Source: Bacteroidota bacterium | Lineage (GTDB): Bacteria > Bacteroidota > Bacteroidia > B-17B0 > Aurantibacillaceae | Assembly: GCA_947450025.1 (NCBI GenBank) | Contig: CANFTW010000008.1 | Coordinates: forward strand, 122,444 to 186,443 | Length of the DNA: 64,000 nt | Direction of reading: 5' to 3' | Part shown: positions 9,495 through 18,669 of the stretch, in pieces | Numbering within the stretch: the stretch's first letter is position 1 | Layout: each line of letters starts with the position of its first letter | Made by a program: the position numbers and the translations under genes | The notes under the pieces: model-generated | Told to the model about the DNA's origin: nothing | Databases searched by the model: none | The model's input: the letters and a program-made list of their open reading frames with translations, nothing else

Positions 9495-10880
9495 TTACCA
9501 GCCTTTAATATCTATTAGGTATATTAATGAACCAATAACACCAGCACTTAGTTCAAGTTCTCGTTTGTTTATTTTATCAAACGTATCGTCAGCGGTATGG
9601 TGGTAGTCAAAATATTTTTGTCCATCCGGTTCAAACCCCATTAATGGCACTCCAATGACACTTAAATATCCAATATCTGCTCCATGCCCTCCTTTTTTAA
9701 TATATTGAACAAAATAAGGGTCTAGTAAATTTTTCCAACTTAATACTTTTTGAAATGCCCCCATTGTTGTATCAATGGCAATTCCTCTTGGAGAAAATCC
9801 ACCAGCATCGCTTTCTAGAGCTGCAATATGTTTTAAGTTATTTTTTTTAGTGTCCTCAAAATATGCTTTTCCACCAGCACCACCATTTTCCTCATTCATA
9901 AATGCTACTGCTCGAATAGTGTGTTTAGGTTTAATACCTTGTTTTTTAAACATAGCTAACACTTCAATTGCTTGAACCACTCCAGCGCCATCATCATGAG
10001 CACCTTGTCCATTATCCCAAGCATCTAAGTGTCCACCTACCATAATAATTTCTTTTGGTTTTTCAATTCCCTTAATTTCACCTACAACATTGTAAGATAG
10101 TTCATTAGGTAGCATTTGACAGTTTGTTTTTAAATGCAAGACTAATGCAGGATTAAGTTTTAATTCTTCTAATAATTTATCTGCACTAGAAAAACTAATG
10201 GCACATGCAGGTATTTTATTTTTTGTTAAAATCGTATCATACCCCATTACTCCAGTATGTGGAAAATCATTATTGATAGAACTCATGCTCCTAACTATAC
10301 TAGCTATGGCTCCATATTTTGCCGCTTTACTAGGCCCCGAATATCGATAGGTAACAGTTTCTCCATAGCATGTGCCGGTGCTTAAATGTTTGTGATCAAA
10401 ATATACATTGTAAAATACAATTTTACCTTTAATATTTTTTTCTCCTAAAGAATCTAATTGAGCATAGCTATTTACAACAATTACAGGGGCATAGATGCCT
10501 GTTTTTGTTGTTTCAATTGAGTTACCTAAAGCGCATATAGAGTAGGCGGTTAGTTTTTTTGTTTTAAAATTAATTGATGAACAAACTTCTTTGTCGCCTC
10601 TAATCCAATGTGGCACCATGCAAGGCTGTAAATATACTGTATCAGCGCCAGCTTCATACATGGCTTGTTTTGCCCAAGCAACTGCTTTTGCAGCACCCGG
10701 TGAGCCGCTTAATCGACTTTCAATTTTTGTACTTAAAAATTCTAAATTTTTGTAGCAACTACTTTGAGTTAAGTAATAATCAAAATGTTTACGTAAAGAA
10801 ATACTATCAATATTTTGACTACTAGCAAATATTGGAAGACTAACTAAAAAAAAAAGAAATATTGTTCTTAGTGAATTCAT
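9495..10880 (-). CDS. Secreted M28-family zinc aminopeptidase
   Basis: A 461-residue exported metallopeptidase with a signal peptide (residues 1-21, PIFASSQ). The dinuclear zinc site is complete. GGHLDAWD supplies His, HDDGAG the bridging Asp, and NEENG the catalytic Glu and a metal-ligand Glu. ESDAGG supplies Asp and YHHTADD the last His, spread over about residues 280-430. The length and PA-like insert resemble carboxypeptidase Q-type M28B enzymes that release N-terminal residues or split dipeptides in the periplasm. It is followed on the same strand by the MMPL transporter with 1-nt spacing. Confidence 0.92.
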   Translation of the reverse strand: MNSLRTIFLFFLVSLPIFASSQNIDSISLRKHFDYYLTQSSCYKNLEFLSTKIESRLSGSPGAAKAVAWAKQAMYEAGADTVYLQPCMVPHWIRGDKEVCSSINFKTKKLTAYSICALGNSIETTKTGIYAPVIVVNSYAQLDSLGEKNIKGKIVFYNVYFDHKHLSTGTCYGETVTYRYSGPSKAAKYGAIASIVRSMSSINNDFPHTGVMGYDTILTKNKIPACAISFSSADKLLEELKLNPALVLHLKTNCQMLPNELSYNVVGEIKGIEKPKEIIMVGGHLDAWDNGQGAHDDGAGVVQAIEVLAMFKKQGIKPKHTIRAVAFMNEENGGAGGKAYFEDTKKNNLKHIAALESDAGGFSPRGIAIDTTMGAFQKVLSWKNLLDPYFVQYIKKGGHGADIGYLSVIGVPLMGFEPDGQKYFDYHHTADDTFDKINKRELELSAGVIGSLIYLIDIKGW

Positions 10881-10937
10881 GTTTTAACAATTAGAAAATT
10901 AGTTAAATCAAATATTTAGTTTATTAATTATAGTATA

Positions 10938-10970
10938 AAAAAAACGTTTAGGTATACTAAACGTTTTTTT
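10938..10970. terminator. Bidirectional rho-independent terminator
   Basis: Perfect 14-bp arms AAAAAAACGTTTAG and CTAAACGTTTTTTT around a 5-nt loop. It sits 15 nt past the stop of the 494-aa gene and 57 nt before the M28 gene on the same strand, so it separates two leftward transcription units. Confidence 0.85.
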
Positions 10971-10985
10971 ATTTAAGGTATTGAA

Positions 10986-12470
10986 TTAATTAATTTTGAA
11001 TGTAATGAATTTTGAATTTTGATTATATTCTTCTAAAAACGAAATTTGGTTATTTGAAGTTTGAAGAGAGTAGGACGGGTTTAAAGTATAATATTGATCT
11101 AATTTGCGTTCATCTTTAAAAATCACTGGAGATTGCATTAATCCATCATTTGTGATTTGAACTAAAACTGGAATTTGATAACCATAGTATGATTCATAGC
11201 CTTTTATATATTTTTTTGAAGCATCATTGAAAATGATTGTTAATTTTTCATTACAGATAAAATACGATGAGTAATATTGTTTATCAAAATCTCTTACTGT
11301 AAAGTCTTTAGCTATTTCTAATTGAAATTTTTTATTTCCTTCCGCATCCATTGCAATCACATATTCACTTTTGTGTGTATAATCATAATTATAATCAAAT
11401 GTTGACATTGAACCTGCTGCTGAAGCTGGAGGGGTTATTCTTTCTTCTTTATATTGTTCTGCTGTTAAAAATATGGTATTTCCATTTATTAAAACCTTTC
11501 TTGAAGTTAAATTATCTATAGGAGCATCTAATGTAAATGTTTTAAATATTTTTTCGGTTTTATTTTTGTTGGTAAAATAAAATACACCAACTGCTTTTTT
11601 TTCTCCAACAGTTAATGTTTTTCGCTCATAGTATGTTCCGCTTACAATTAATTCATTTTTAGAATTTATGATTTGCGAATAATTAAAAATTTGGTTAGGC
11701 TCTATGACTTCAACAATATATTCTGTGACTTCCGAAGGTTTATCCATTAACCATTGATAAATAGTTAAAGTTATTTCACCCTTTTTAGTCATACCCTTTT
11801 TCATTAAATACGCTGTTCCGTCATTAGCAACTAACAGAGACATACTTTTGTTTTTTGTATTTTCTCCTGGTAAATTTATAACACCTTCTATTATTTTATT
11901 TAAATCTTGATTATAAAGAGCGATTTTAAACTGTGCAGGTTGTTCTTTCACAAATGGCATTTCTCCTACAATAGCCAATGTTTTATTGTCAGGTGAAACA
12001 GAGGAGTAATTGTAACCTGAGTTCATTGTTTTTTCAAATGGAATACTCATTACTTCAATTTCTTCCTCAGAAACGCTTCCTTCATTATCAATTACTCGAG
12101 CTAACAAACTATTTTTTCCAGCGGGTTTATCAAGATGTTCTACAAGAGCATAAACTTTATTTCCTAATCCTTTGACATCATCAATTCCATAAGAGTTGTT
12201 AAATACACCAACTTTTACTTCAAGAGTTCTGTCAGTTAAAAGTGCACCCGAATTGTCAAAAGATTGCATATGATATTGTTTTACTGCATGTTCTGAATAG
12301 GTTGTGAAAAAGTAATGATTACCCCCACTCATGAAGTTTAATACATCACTACTTTTTACAATTTTAGATGAGGTCTCATCTCCTTTACTTATAGATATGT
12401 TTTGAGCTACGGAATTGGTAACTGATATGACTAAAAATAATGATATTGCTGTTTTTTTTAATGTATACAT
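10986..12470 (-). CDS. Secreted protein of unknown function, beta-rich
   Basis: A 494-residue protein with a signal peptide (residues 1-22, ending NSVAQ). The rest is rich in beta-strand-like alternation and Asn/Lys, with blocks of 50-70 residues that look propeller-like, but I see no catalytic motif. It starts 16 nt after the stop of the 419-aa secreted protein, so the two are probably an operon with linked roles in the periplasm or at the cell surface. I do not recognise the family. Confidence 0.7.
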   Translation of the reverse strand: MYTLKKTAISLFLVISVTNSVAQNISISKGDETSSKIVKSSDVLNFMSGGNHYFFTTYSEHAVKQYHMQSFDNSGALLTDRTLEVKVGVFNNSYGIDDVKGLGNKVYALVEHLDKPAGKNSLLARVIDNEGSVSEEEIEVMSIPFEKTMNSGYNYSSVSPDNKTLAIVGEMPFVKEQPAQFKIALYNQDLNKIIEGVINLPGENTKNKSMSLLVANDGTAYLMKKGMTKKGEITLTIYQWLMDKPSEVTEYIVEVIEPNQIFNYSQIINSKNELIVSGTYYERKTLTVGEKKAVGVFYFTNKNKTEKIFKTFTLDAPIDNLTSRKVLINGNTIFLTAEQYKEERITPPASAAGSMSTFDYNYDYTHKSEYVIAMDAEGNKKFQLEIAKDFTVRDFDKQYYSSYFICNEKLTIIFNDASKKYIKGYESYYGYQIPVLVQITNDGLMQSPVIFKDERKLDQYYTLNPSYSLQTSNNQISFLEEYNQNSKFITFKIN

Positions 12471-12486
12471 AATTGATTTTGTTTAA

Positions 12487-13746
12487 TTATTTATTATTTG
12501 AAATTCTTTTTTTCAAATCATTATTGAGTTCTTCGTATTGTTCTTTTAATTTGCGTTTTGAGGAAGATAAGTCCATTGTGTTTAAGGACGCAATTACTTT
12601 TTCTAAATTAGAAATATCTTTGTTTGCAAAATAACATTCTAATAAATTAAAATAAATAGCTAAGGTTACATCTTTATCTATTCTTGCTTTTTTGTTTTTA
12701 ATGTCAGATTCTAACAAAGCTTTATTCCATAGTTCAATTGCATTGTCTATTTTTTTTTTTGCATTTATTTCATCATCAATTAAAATTTTAAGTCCTGCTG
12801 AAGCATCATTATATGCTATCAAAAGGTCTTGATAGGTTTCGTCTTTAGATTTTACAAAACTTAATTCAATTTTTCTTTTAACTCGTTTATAACCAATTTT
12901 ATCATTTACGATGTTATTAATAATAATTAGATTTTCTTGTAAGATTTTTTCTTCATATGTCTTTACGAGCATTTGAGGATTAAATGGAGCAGGTGTAGCA
13001 GTTTCAGGTGATTTATAAATTTTATAAGTATTTAATTCTTGAGGAGAAATATTAAATAGTTCTTTTCCTTCAGGAGTTGTCACCTTTACTGACATTGTAT
13101 GTCTATATGAAAATTCATTATGATAATATGTTACATTATTGCTTTGCGTTTGCCCATTTGCATAACTTGCTACAGTTTTTTGTTCTGACAATTGTCTAGG
13201 TTCAGTGTAGTCATATCCATATAGGATTACATCTATTTTAACAGCATTGTCTGGTTTGTCTGTAAAACCATCTAAAATTAGATAGGTTTTAGCTACAACT
13301 GGATAATCATAGCTAGTTTTCAAGTCTGGTAATTGAACTGAAATTGGATATGGTGGGGATGGGATTTGTTTAACAGGTTTATTATTCTCTCCTAAAACTT
13401 GTTTTTCTAAAACTTTTTCACCTAATGATTTTTTCTTCCATTCCTCCATTTCACGATTAAATTTGTCTTCAGCGGCTTTAACTTTTGAGGGATAAACTGC
13501 TTTTTCTTTATCATAGTTATCATCAGCTATTTTCTTTTCAGCTTCATATTTTGCCTTTTTTATTTTATTTTCTTCTTCGTAATTTGCAAAAATAGAAGAT
13601 TGATAGTTTTTTATGCTTCCTGGAAGAGGATTTAAAGGTAGCTTAATATAATTGTACTCTACATCTTCATCTTTTATATTTTGAGCAAACGTGAAATGAC
13701 AATTTAAAATGATAAACGTCAATAAAATTATTTTTAATTTAGTCAT
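12487..13746 (-). CDS. Secreted protein of unknown function with charged helical segments
   Basis: A 419-residue protein with a signal peptide (residues 1-21, CHFTFAQ). Residues about 50-125 are highly charged Lys/Glu-rich and probably coiled coil (KKAKYEAEKK, KVKAAEDKFN). A beta-rich central domain (about 135-260) follows, then an alpha-helical C-terminus (about 270-419) like a degenerate TPR. The family is not recognised. It is the first gene of a two-gene operon with the 494-aa secreted protein. Confidence 0.7.
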   Translation of the reverse strand: MTKLKIILLTFIILNCHFTFAQNIKDEDVEYNYIKLPLNPLPGSIKNYQSSIFANYEEENKIKKAKYEAEKKIADDNYDKEKAVYPSKVKAAEDKFNREMEEWKKKSLGEKVLEKQVLGENNKPVKQIPSPPYPISVQLPDLKTSYDYPVVAKTYLILDGFTDKPDNAVKIDVILYGYDYTEPRQLSEQKTVASYANGQTQSNNVTYYHNEFSYRHTMSVKVTTPEGKELFNISPQELNTYKIYKSPETATPAPFNPQMLVKTYEEKILQENLIIINNIVNDKIGYKRVKRKIELSFVKSKDETYQDLLIAYNDASAGLKILIDDEINAKKKIDNAIELWNKALLESDIKNKKARIDKDVTLAIYFNLLECYFANKDISNLEKVIASLNTMDLSSSKRKLKEQYEELNNDLKKRISNNK

Positions 13747-13834
13747 AAGATTTTTTTATATGCTAAATGTATGCTTATTTTTTCTAAAAATTACTATTAA
13801 ATATAATACTTGATGTTTTGAATGTGGTTAATTA

Positions 13835-14551
13835 TTAAAATTGACCTGCTTCTATTAATTTAATAGCTCGTTCAATTAAAATATCTTCACCTTCAGGGTC
13901 ATATTTAGACTTCATATCACTTCCAAACAAACGAGCAACGCCTTGCCACATAAAAGCCTGAAAGCCTCCTCTTAAATCTTTTACTAAATTAAAACTTGTT
14001 GTGCCAGTTTCGCGATCAATTAATTTGAGTAAAATTTTACCTTGTGTGGTAGTTAAATTTTTTAAGGGTTCCTCAAATTCATCTTTTAATTTTTTTTCGA
14101 TTAATTTTAAATATACTTTTTTACTTTTTTCATCAGGTAATTTTTCTAATACTTTGTTATATTCTTGAAGTTTAGCGGCAGCTATAATGGCATATGGATA
14201 AACCTTTTTTACATTGTATTTTGTTCTAGTCCAAGCTTCATATTGCTTCCTGTTTTTATAAGTGTATTCTGCATATATCCACATATCAGGTAATCTAATG
14301 CTAGGAATCGTGTCTCCGTTAACAACTTCGGCCCATACTTTATATTTTATTTTTGGCTTTTCAGTAGGAATAATGAGATCATCATTTGTTTGAGAAAATA
14401 GTTGAGTAGATAGAAATAAAGTAGCACCAATGACTTTATAAATTGTTTTTAGTCGTAAAATTAAATACGTTTTTTGATAGTCTATGCGATCATCCACTTC
14501 ATATGAAGTGATAAGCTTAGAAAGGAAGTTTATCAAAAGAGTAATGCTCAT
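13835..14551 (-). CDS. DUF4294 family protein
   Basis: A 238-residue protein whose core (about 75-230) carries the conserved flavobacterial DUF4294 pattern: V-K-K-V-Y-P-Y-A near the start, PLKNLTTTQGKILLKLIDRE, then a LVKDLRGGFQAF block and FGSDMKSKYDPEGED. The family role is unknown. A signal-peptide-like segment (residues 37-53, ending LFSQ) lies well inside the frame. Translation may therefore begin at the GTG at 14497 (residue 19) rather than at the ATG at 14551. It is followed by a short spacer to the next leftward gene. Confidence 0.82.
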   Translation of the reverse strand: MSITLLINFLSKLITSYEVDDRIDYQKTYLILRLKTIYKVIGATLFLSTQLFSQTNDDLIIPTEKPKIKYKVWAEVVNGDTIPSIRLPDMWIYAEYTYKNRKQYEAWTRTKYNVKKVYPYAIIAAAKLQEYNKVLEKLPDEKSKKVYLKLIEKKLKDEFEEPLKNLTTTQGKILLKLIDRETGTTSFNLVKDLRGGFQAFMWQGVARLFGSDMKSKYDPEGEDILIERAIKLIEAGQF

Positions 14552-14573
14552 TATACGTTAATTCCTTAAACTA

Positions 14574-14599
14574 AAAAGGTAACCCTAAGGTTACCTTTT
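14574..14599. terminator. Rho-independent terminator (hairpin)
   Basis: Perfect inverted repeat AAAAGGTAACC / GGTTACCTTTT with a 4-nt loop, starting 3 nt past the biotin carboxylase stop. The T tract on the minus strand fits a terminator for that gene. Confidence 0.75.
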
Positions 14600-14601
14600 A
14601 A

Positions 14602-16083
14602 TTACGCACGATTTAATCGCCATTTTGATTTTGTTGCAGTGGATGTTGATTGTTTCTTGTTTTTGTTATAAAGACTCGCCGACATATATGCGCCAAAAAT
14701 GGAAGCCACTTCTTCTTCATTTGAATTAGATTTATTTAACATTTCAGGTTTAAAATAACGAGGTATGAAACCTGTATCAAATTTACCACTCACAAACGCT
14801 TCGTGTTTTAATACAAATGAACAAAATGGTAGGGTTGTTTCTACCCCAGTAATTTGATAGTCCTGTATAGCTCGCAACATTTTTTCAATAGCGTCTGTTC
14901 TATCTTTACCATGTACTATTAATTTTGCAATCATGGGGTCATAGTAGATAGGAATATCCATACCTTCTTCAAATGAGTCATCCACGCGAACTCCTGGTCC
15001 CGATGGAATTCGATAAGTTTTTAAATTACCAATATCTGGTAAAAAATTATTAGTAGGATCTTCTGCACATACTCTCACTTCAATAGCATGACCATTAATT
15101 TTTAAATCATTTTGAGTGAAAGATAATTTTTCGCCACGAGCAACTTTAATTTGTTCTTTCACTAAATCTAATCCAGTAATCATCTCTGATACAGGATGTT
15201 CAACTTGTAGACGTGTGTTCATTTCTAAGAAATAAAAATTCAATTGGTCGTCTACCAAAAACTCAACAGTCCCTGCTCCGCTATAATTACAAGCTTTTGC
15301 TACGTTAACAGCACATTCGCCCATCGCTTTTCTTAATTCAGGAGTAAGAACGCTTGATGGAGCTTCTTCAATCACTTTTTGGTGACGACGTTGAATGCTA
15401 CATTCACGCTCAAATAGATAAACACAATTCCCGTGGTTATCAGCTAATAATTGTATTTCAATATGGCGAGGTCCAGTAGCATATTTTTCAATAAATACAG
15501 CTCCGTTTCCAAACGCAGAAATCGCTTCACTAATAGCTAATTTCATTTGTTCCTCAACTTCACTTTCTTTCTCTACTAAACGCATTCCCTTTCCCCCCCC
15601 CCCAGCAGAGGCTTTAATTAATAAAGGAAACCCGATTTCTTTGGCTAGTCTGGTTGCTTCTGCTAAATCACTAATAGCGCCATCAGAGCCAGGAATCATT
15701 GGTACATTGTATTTTTTTGCAGTAGCTTTGGCGCTTAATTTATCACCCATCAAATCCATAGCATCGGCACTTGGACCAATAAATGTTATACCAGCCTTTT
15801 GAACCTTACGAACAAAATCAGCATTTTCAGATAAAAAGCCATATCCAGGATGGATGCCATCAACGCCTAATTGCTTGCATATATCGATGATTTTATCTGC
15901 TTGCAAATAAGATTGAGCACTAGGAGGAGGTCCAACACAAACGGCTTCATCTGCATAACGCACAAATGGAGCGTTCCTATCAGCTTCACTATAAATGGCA
16001 ACGGTTTGTATTCCCATTTCTTTTGCGCTTCGCATGACGCGTAAAGCGATTTCTCCTCGGTTTGCTATAAGTATCTTTTTCAT
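14602..16083 (-). CDS. accC: Biotin carboxylase subunit of an acyl-CoA carboxylase
   Basis: ATP-grasp enzyme that carboxylates protein-bound biotin with bicarbonate, feeding malonyl-CoA or methylmalonyl-CoA synthesis. Seen: N-terminal KKILIANRGEIALR, PGYGFLSENADF, and the glycine-rich ATP loop SAGGGGKGMR. RHIEIQLLADNHGN, then ECSIQRRHQKVIEEAPS, EMNTRLQVEHPVSEM and the C-terminal biotin_carb_C domain follow. At 493 residues it is about 45 longer than E. coli AccC. The tail, ending SKWRLNRA, resembles the stand-alone biotin carboxylases of Bacteroidota propionyl/acetyl-CoA carboxylases, so the acyl substrate is uncertain. The glycine loop is encoded by an 11-G run (15593-15603). BCCP and carboxyltransferase genes are not in the window. 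Confidence 0.94.
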   Translation of the reverse strand: MKKILIANRGEIALRVMRSAKEMGIQTVAIYSEADRNAPFVRYADEAVCVGPPPSAQSYLQADKIIDICKQLGVDGIHPGYGFLSENADFVRKVQKAGITFIGPSADAMDLMGDKLSAKATAKKYNVPMIPGSDGAISDLAEATRLAKEIGFPLLIKASAGGGGKGMRLVEKESEVEEQMKLAISEAISAFGNGAVFIEKYATGPRHIEIQLLADNHGNCVYLFERECSIQRRHQKVIEEAPSSVLTPELRKAMGECAVNVAKACNYSGAGTVEFLVDDQLNFYFLEMNTRLQVEHPVSEMITGLDLVKEQIKVARGEKLSFTQNDLKINGHAIEVRVCAEDPTNNFLPDIGNLKTYRIPSGPGVRVDDSFEEGMDIPIYYDPMIAKLIVHGKDRTDAIEKMLRAIQDYQITGVETTLPFCSFVLKHEAFVSGKFDTGFIPRYFKPEMLNKSNSNEEEVASIFGAYMSASLYNKNKKQSTSTATKSKWRLNRA

Positions 16084-16242
16084 AAGTAATCAATTAATTC
16101 GAGTTACGAATATACTCAATGAGTTCTTTAATTTGGTAGAATTTCTAAAGAAAATATGCGTTTGTTGATAGATTGTGAATACTCTTTATAAGCACTTATA
16201 AAGTGTTTTTTTAATATTTGTTTAAACGCTAAACAGTCCACT

Positions 16243-18606
16243 ATGAAAAAAATAATATTTTTATTTTCGCTTTTCTTTTTAGTCACTACGACTAATGCTC
16301 AAGATAATTTTAAAATTGATGATCTACCTAATTTATTAATTAGAGAATTAAATAAATTTCGAATTAAAAATGGACTTGATACTTTTGAAGTAAATCAAGT
16401 ACTAATTAATGCTGCATCTATTGATGCTAAATCATTTGCTAAATCTGGTGTTATAAAGGTGGATCCTTTGAAGGTACAGAAAAATTTAGTAAAGTCGGGT
16501 GGCACAAAGAAAGGCGAAGAAACTGCCTTATTAGCTCCTGTTAGTAAAGGACGAGATAACTATAAAACTTTAGACGTTGCCAAAGTTATTTGGACTCGGT
16601 GGGAGAATAATAAAAAGGATAAAGAAATTTTATTGAAGGCTCAATACATGATGATTGGGATTAAATGCGAATTACAAAAAGATGGTAAAAAAGTTGTTGC
16701 TACAGCTGTTTATGGAGGCTATGACAGTTTTAACGCTGGCGCTAAAATGAAAAAAGAACTGGCTGTACCATTTAATACAAAATCTAAAAAACTATTAACT
16801 CCAGATCAAAAATCTTGTAAAAATTGCGATAAATGGAAAAATTATGATGTTTTGCAACAAGGTTTAAAAGTTGAAAATGGAAAAATTTATCTAGAATATG
16901 CTAACCTAAAAGATTTGAAACGCCTATTAAAGAAAACGAAAGATGGTTTGGCGGTAGACGTTGTTCAGAGAGCGCAATACGAAAAAGAAAATTATAATAT
17001 CGTTGATAATAATTTGCAAAATAAAGGGGTTATGCAAAAAGTGGTTTCTAAAGATCAAGTTTTTGATAAAAATTTAATTAAGCCTGATCCAAAATCTAAG
17101 AAGAAGGTGAAAATTAATAAGCTGAAAATAGAAATGGGTAAACTTAATCCTAAAATCACAGGACCTTATGAGTTGAACTTAATTATTATTCAAGATGGTC
17201 ACGTTTGCAAAACCATTACTAGAAGCTATTTAGAAAAGGGTGACCAAGAAAGTAGTACGCCAGTTGGTATTATTCCAGCTGATGAATCTGTTGGATTAAA
17301 ACCAGCTTTTGAACCTAAATCTGAGAGTTCTATTTTGAATTTCACCATTCCTTTTGAAAAAAACAAGTCTGAGTTTAAGCCCGAAGATATTGCGCCATTT
17401 ATTAAAGCCTTAAATGAGCCTGATTTTTTGATTGATGGTTTATATATTTATGCATATTCATCAATTGAGGGAGATGCAATGGCAAATGCAAAACTTCAAC
17501 GTAAGCGAGCGGAGAGTGTTACAAACGTATTACAGAGTATGCAGCAAAACAAAATTACGCCAAATATAGAAACTAGAGATTCATGGAATTTGTTTGAATT
17601 GGAAATGGAAGATGGAAAGTATGCGGATATAGTAAAGCTTGGAAAAGAAAAAGCGATCAAGAAAATAAATAGTGATAAAACTTTATTAGCAGAACTTGAA
17701 CCTGTTTTAGCAAAACAACGTTTTGCTCAAATGGTTATGGATGTGACGTATGATATTTCAGGAGACAAGGAACAAAAATTCACGATTGTTTCCTTTAATC
17801 GCGCTCTTAAAGCAAATAAAATTCAGCAGGCATATAAAATTATGGAATATGCTTTTGCGAAAAAAACAGAAAAAAAATACACAGATGATGTGATGGATAG
17901 TTTGAAAATACCAAATGATTCTAAGCTTATTAATATGATGAACAATAAGGTGTATTTTAATTACTTATCAAATAGCAGTATTGCAGATGAAGATGACTTT
18001 CAAGAATTTAAACGTATTGAAAAATTAGATGCTACAAATGATATTGTAAGATTTAATCGAATTTTTTGCTCAATAAAACTAGATTCTACAGTTGGTTCAA
18101 AAGAGCAACAAGGTAAAATGCAACAGGAAATAGATGCTTTATATAAGACAAAAATTTCTAAAAAATTAGTAGATGGTTTAAATATTGAATGGCAATTTAA
18201 GATTATTGAATCCTTAGACACAATTGATGATGCTGAACCTCAGATTGAAGCTTGCATTAATAAAATTAAAGGGTTTTATAATTTTAAAGAAGCAAGTTGG
18301 CAAAATGCTTTAAAGCTTGCTTATGTTTTTACACGAGGGAAAGATTATAAATATTCTTCAACGATTTTAGAACCATTTTTGAATATTGAAAATGTTAGTG
18401 AAGATTTATTATTTAGTTATATCTCTATTGCTTCTCATTTACCTGAGAAATTTTATAGCCGAACATTTAGTGATGCATTGCATAAAGCCAAAGATAGAAA
18501 CCCTGAGCGTTATTGTAAATTGTTTGGAGAGCCTTTTATGTCGTTTCAGGTATTAGATAACCCATCAGCTAAAAAAGATTATCAAGAAGCTGGGTGTAAA
18601 AATTAA
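16243..18606 (+). CDS. Secreted CAP-domain plus OmpA-like multidomain protein
   Basis: A 787-residue exported protein (signal peptide 1-19, TTTNAQ). Residues about 28-175 look like a CAP/SCP (PR-1) domain: helix RELNKFRIKNGLDTF, then A-A-S-I-D-A-K-S-F-A-K-S-G, as in bacterial CAP proteins. A middle region (175-360) is unassigned. Residues about 365-480 resemble an OmpA-type peptidoglycan-binding module (LNFTIPFEKNKSEF, then AYSSIEGDAMANAKLQRKRA, matching the S-x-E-G-x-x-x-x-N-x-x-L-S-x-x-R-A pattern). The C-terminus is helical and repeat-like. It is probably a cell-wall-anchored periplasmic protein. Stand-alone, with its own terminator. Confidence 0.72.
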   Translation: MKKIIFLFSLFFLVTTTNAQDNFKIDDLPNLLIRELNKFRIKNGLDTFEVNQVLINAASIDAKSFAKSGVIKVDPLKVQKNLVKSGGTKKGEETALLAPVSKGRDNYKTLDVAKVIWTRWENNKKDKEILLKAQYMMIGIKCELQKDGKKVVATAVYGGYDSFNAGAKMKKELAVPFNTKSKKLLTPDQKSCKNCDKWKNYDVLQQGLKVENGKIYLEYANLKDLKRLLKKTKDGLAVDVVQRAQYEKENYNIVDNNLQNKGVMQKVVSKDQVFDKNLIKPDPKSKKKVKINKLKIEMGKLNPKITGPYELNLIIIQDGHVCKTITRSYLEKGDQESSTPVGIIPADESVGLKPAFEPKSESSILNFTIPFEKNKSEFKPEDIAPFIKALNEPDFLIDGLYIYAYSSIEGDAMANAKLQRKRAESVTNVLQSMQQNKITPNIETRDSWNLFELEMEDGKYADIVKLGKEKAIKKINSDKTLLAELEPVLAKQRFAQMVMDVTYDISGDKEQKFTIVSFNRALKANKIQQAYKIMEYAFAKKTEKKYTDDVMDSLKIPNDSKLINMMNNKVYFNYLSNSSIADEDDFQEFKRIEKLDATNDIVRFNRIFCSIKLDSTVGSKEQQGKMQQEIDALYKTKISKKLVDGLNIEWQFKIIESLDTIDDAEPQIEACINKIKGFYNFKEASWQNALKLAYVFTRGKDYKYSSTILEPFLNIENVSEDLLFSYISIASHLPEKFYSRTFSDALHKAKDRNPERYCKLFGEPFMSFQVLDNPSAKKDYQEAGCKN

Positions 18607-18626
18607 AAATTCATCAAATAATCAAA

Positions 18627-18658
18627 AGAAGCCACTAAGTTAGTGGCTTCTTTTTTTT
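18627..18658. terminator. Rho-independent terminator
   Basis: Arms AGAAGCCACTA / TAGTGGCTTCT with a 3-nt loop, followed by a run of T. It closes the CAP-OmpA gene and may also serve the convergent PD40-SPOR gene, which ends at 18670. Confidence 0.85.
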
Positions 18659-18669
18659 TAGTGAAAATA

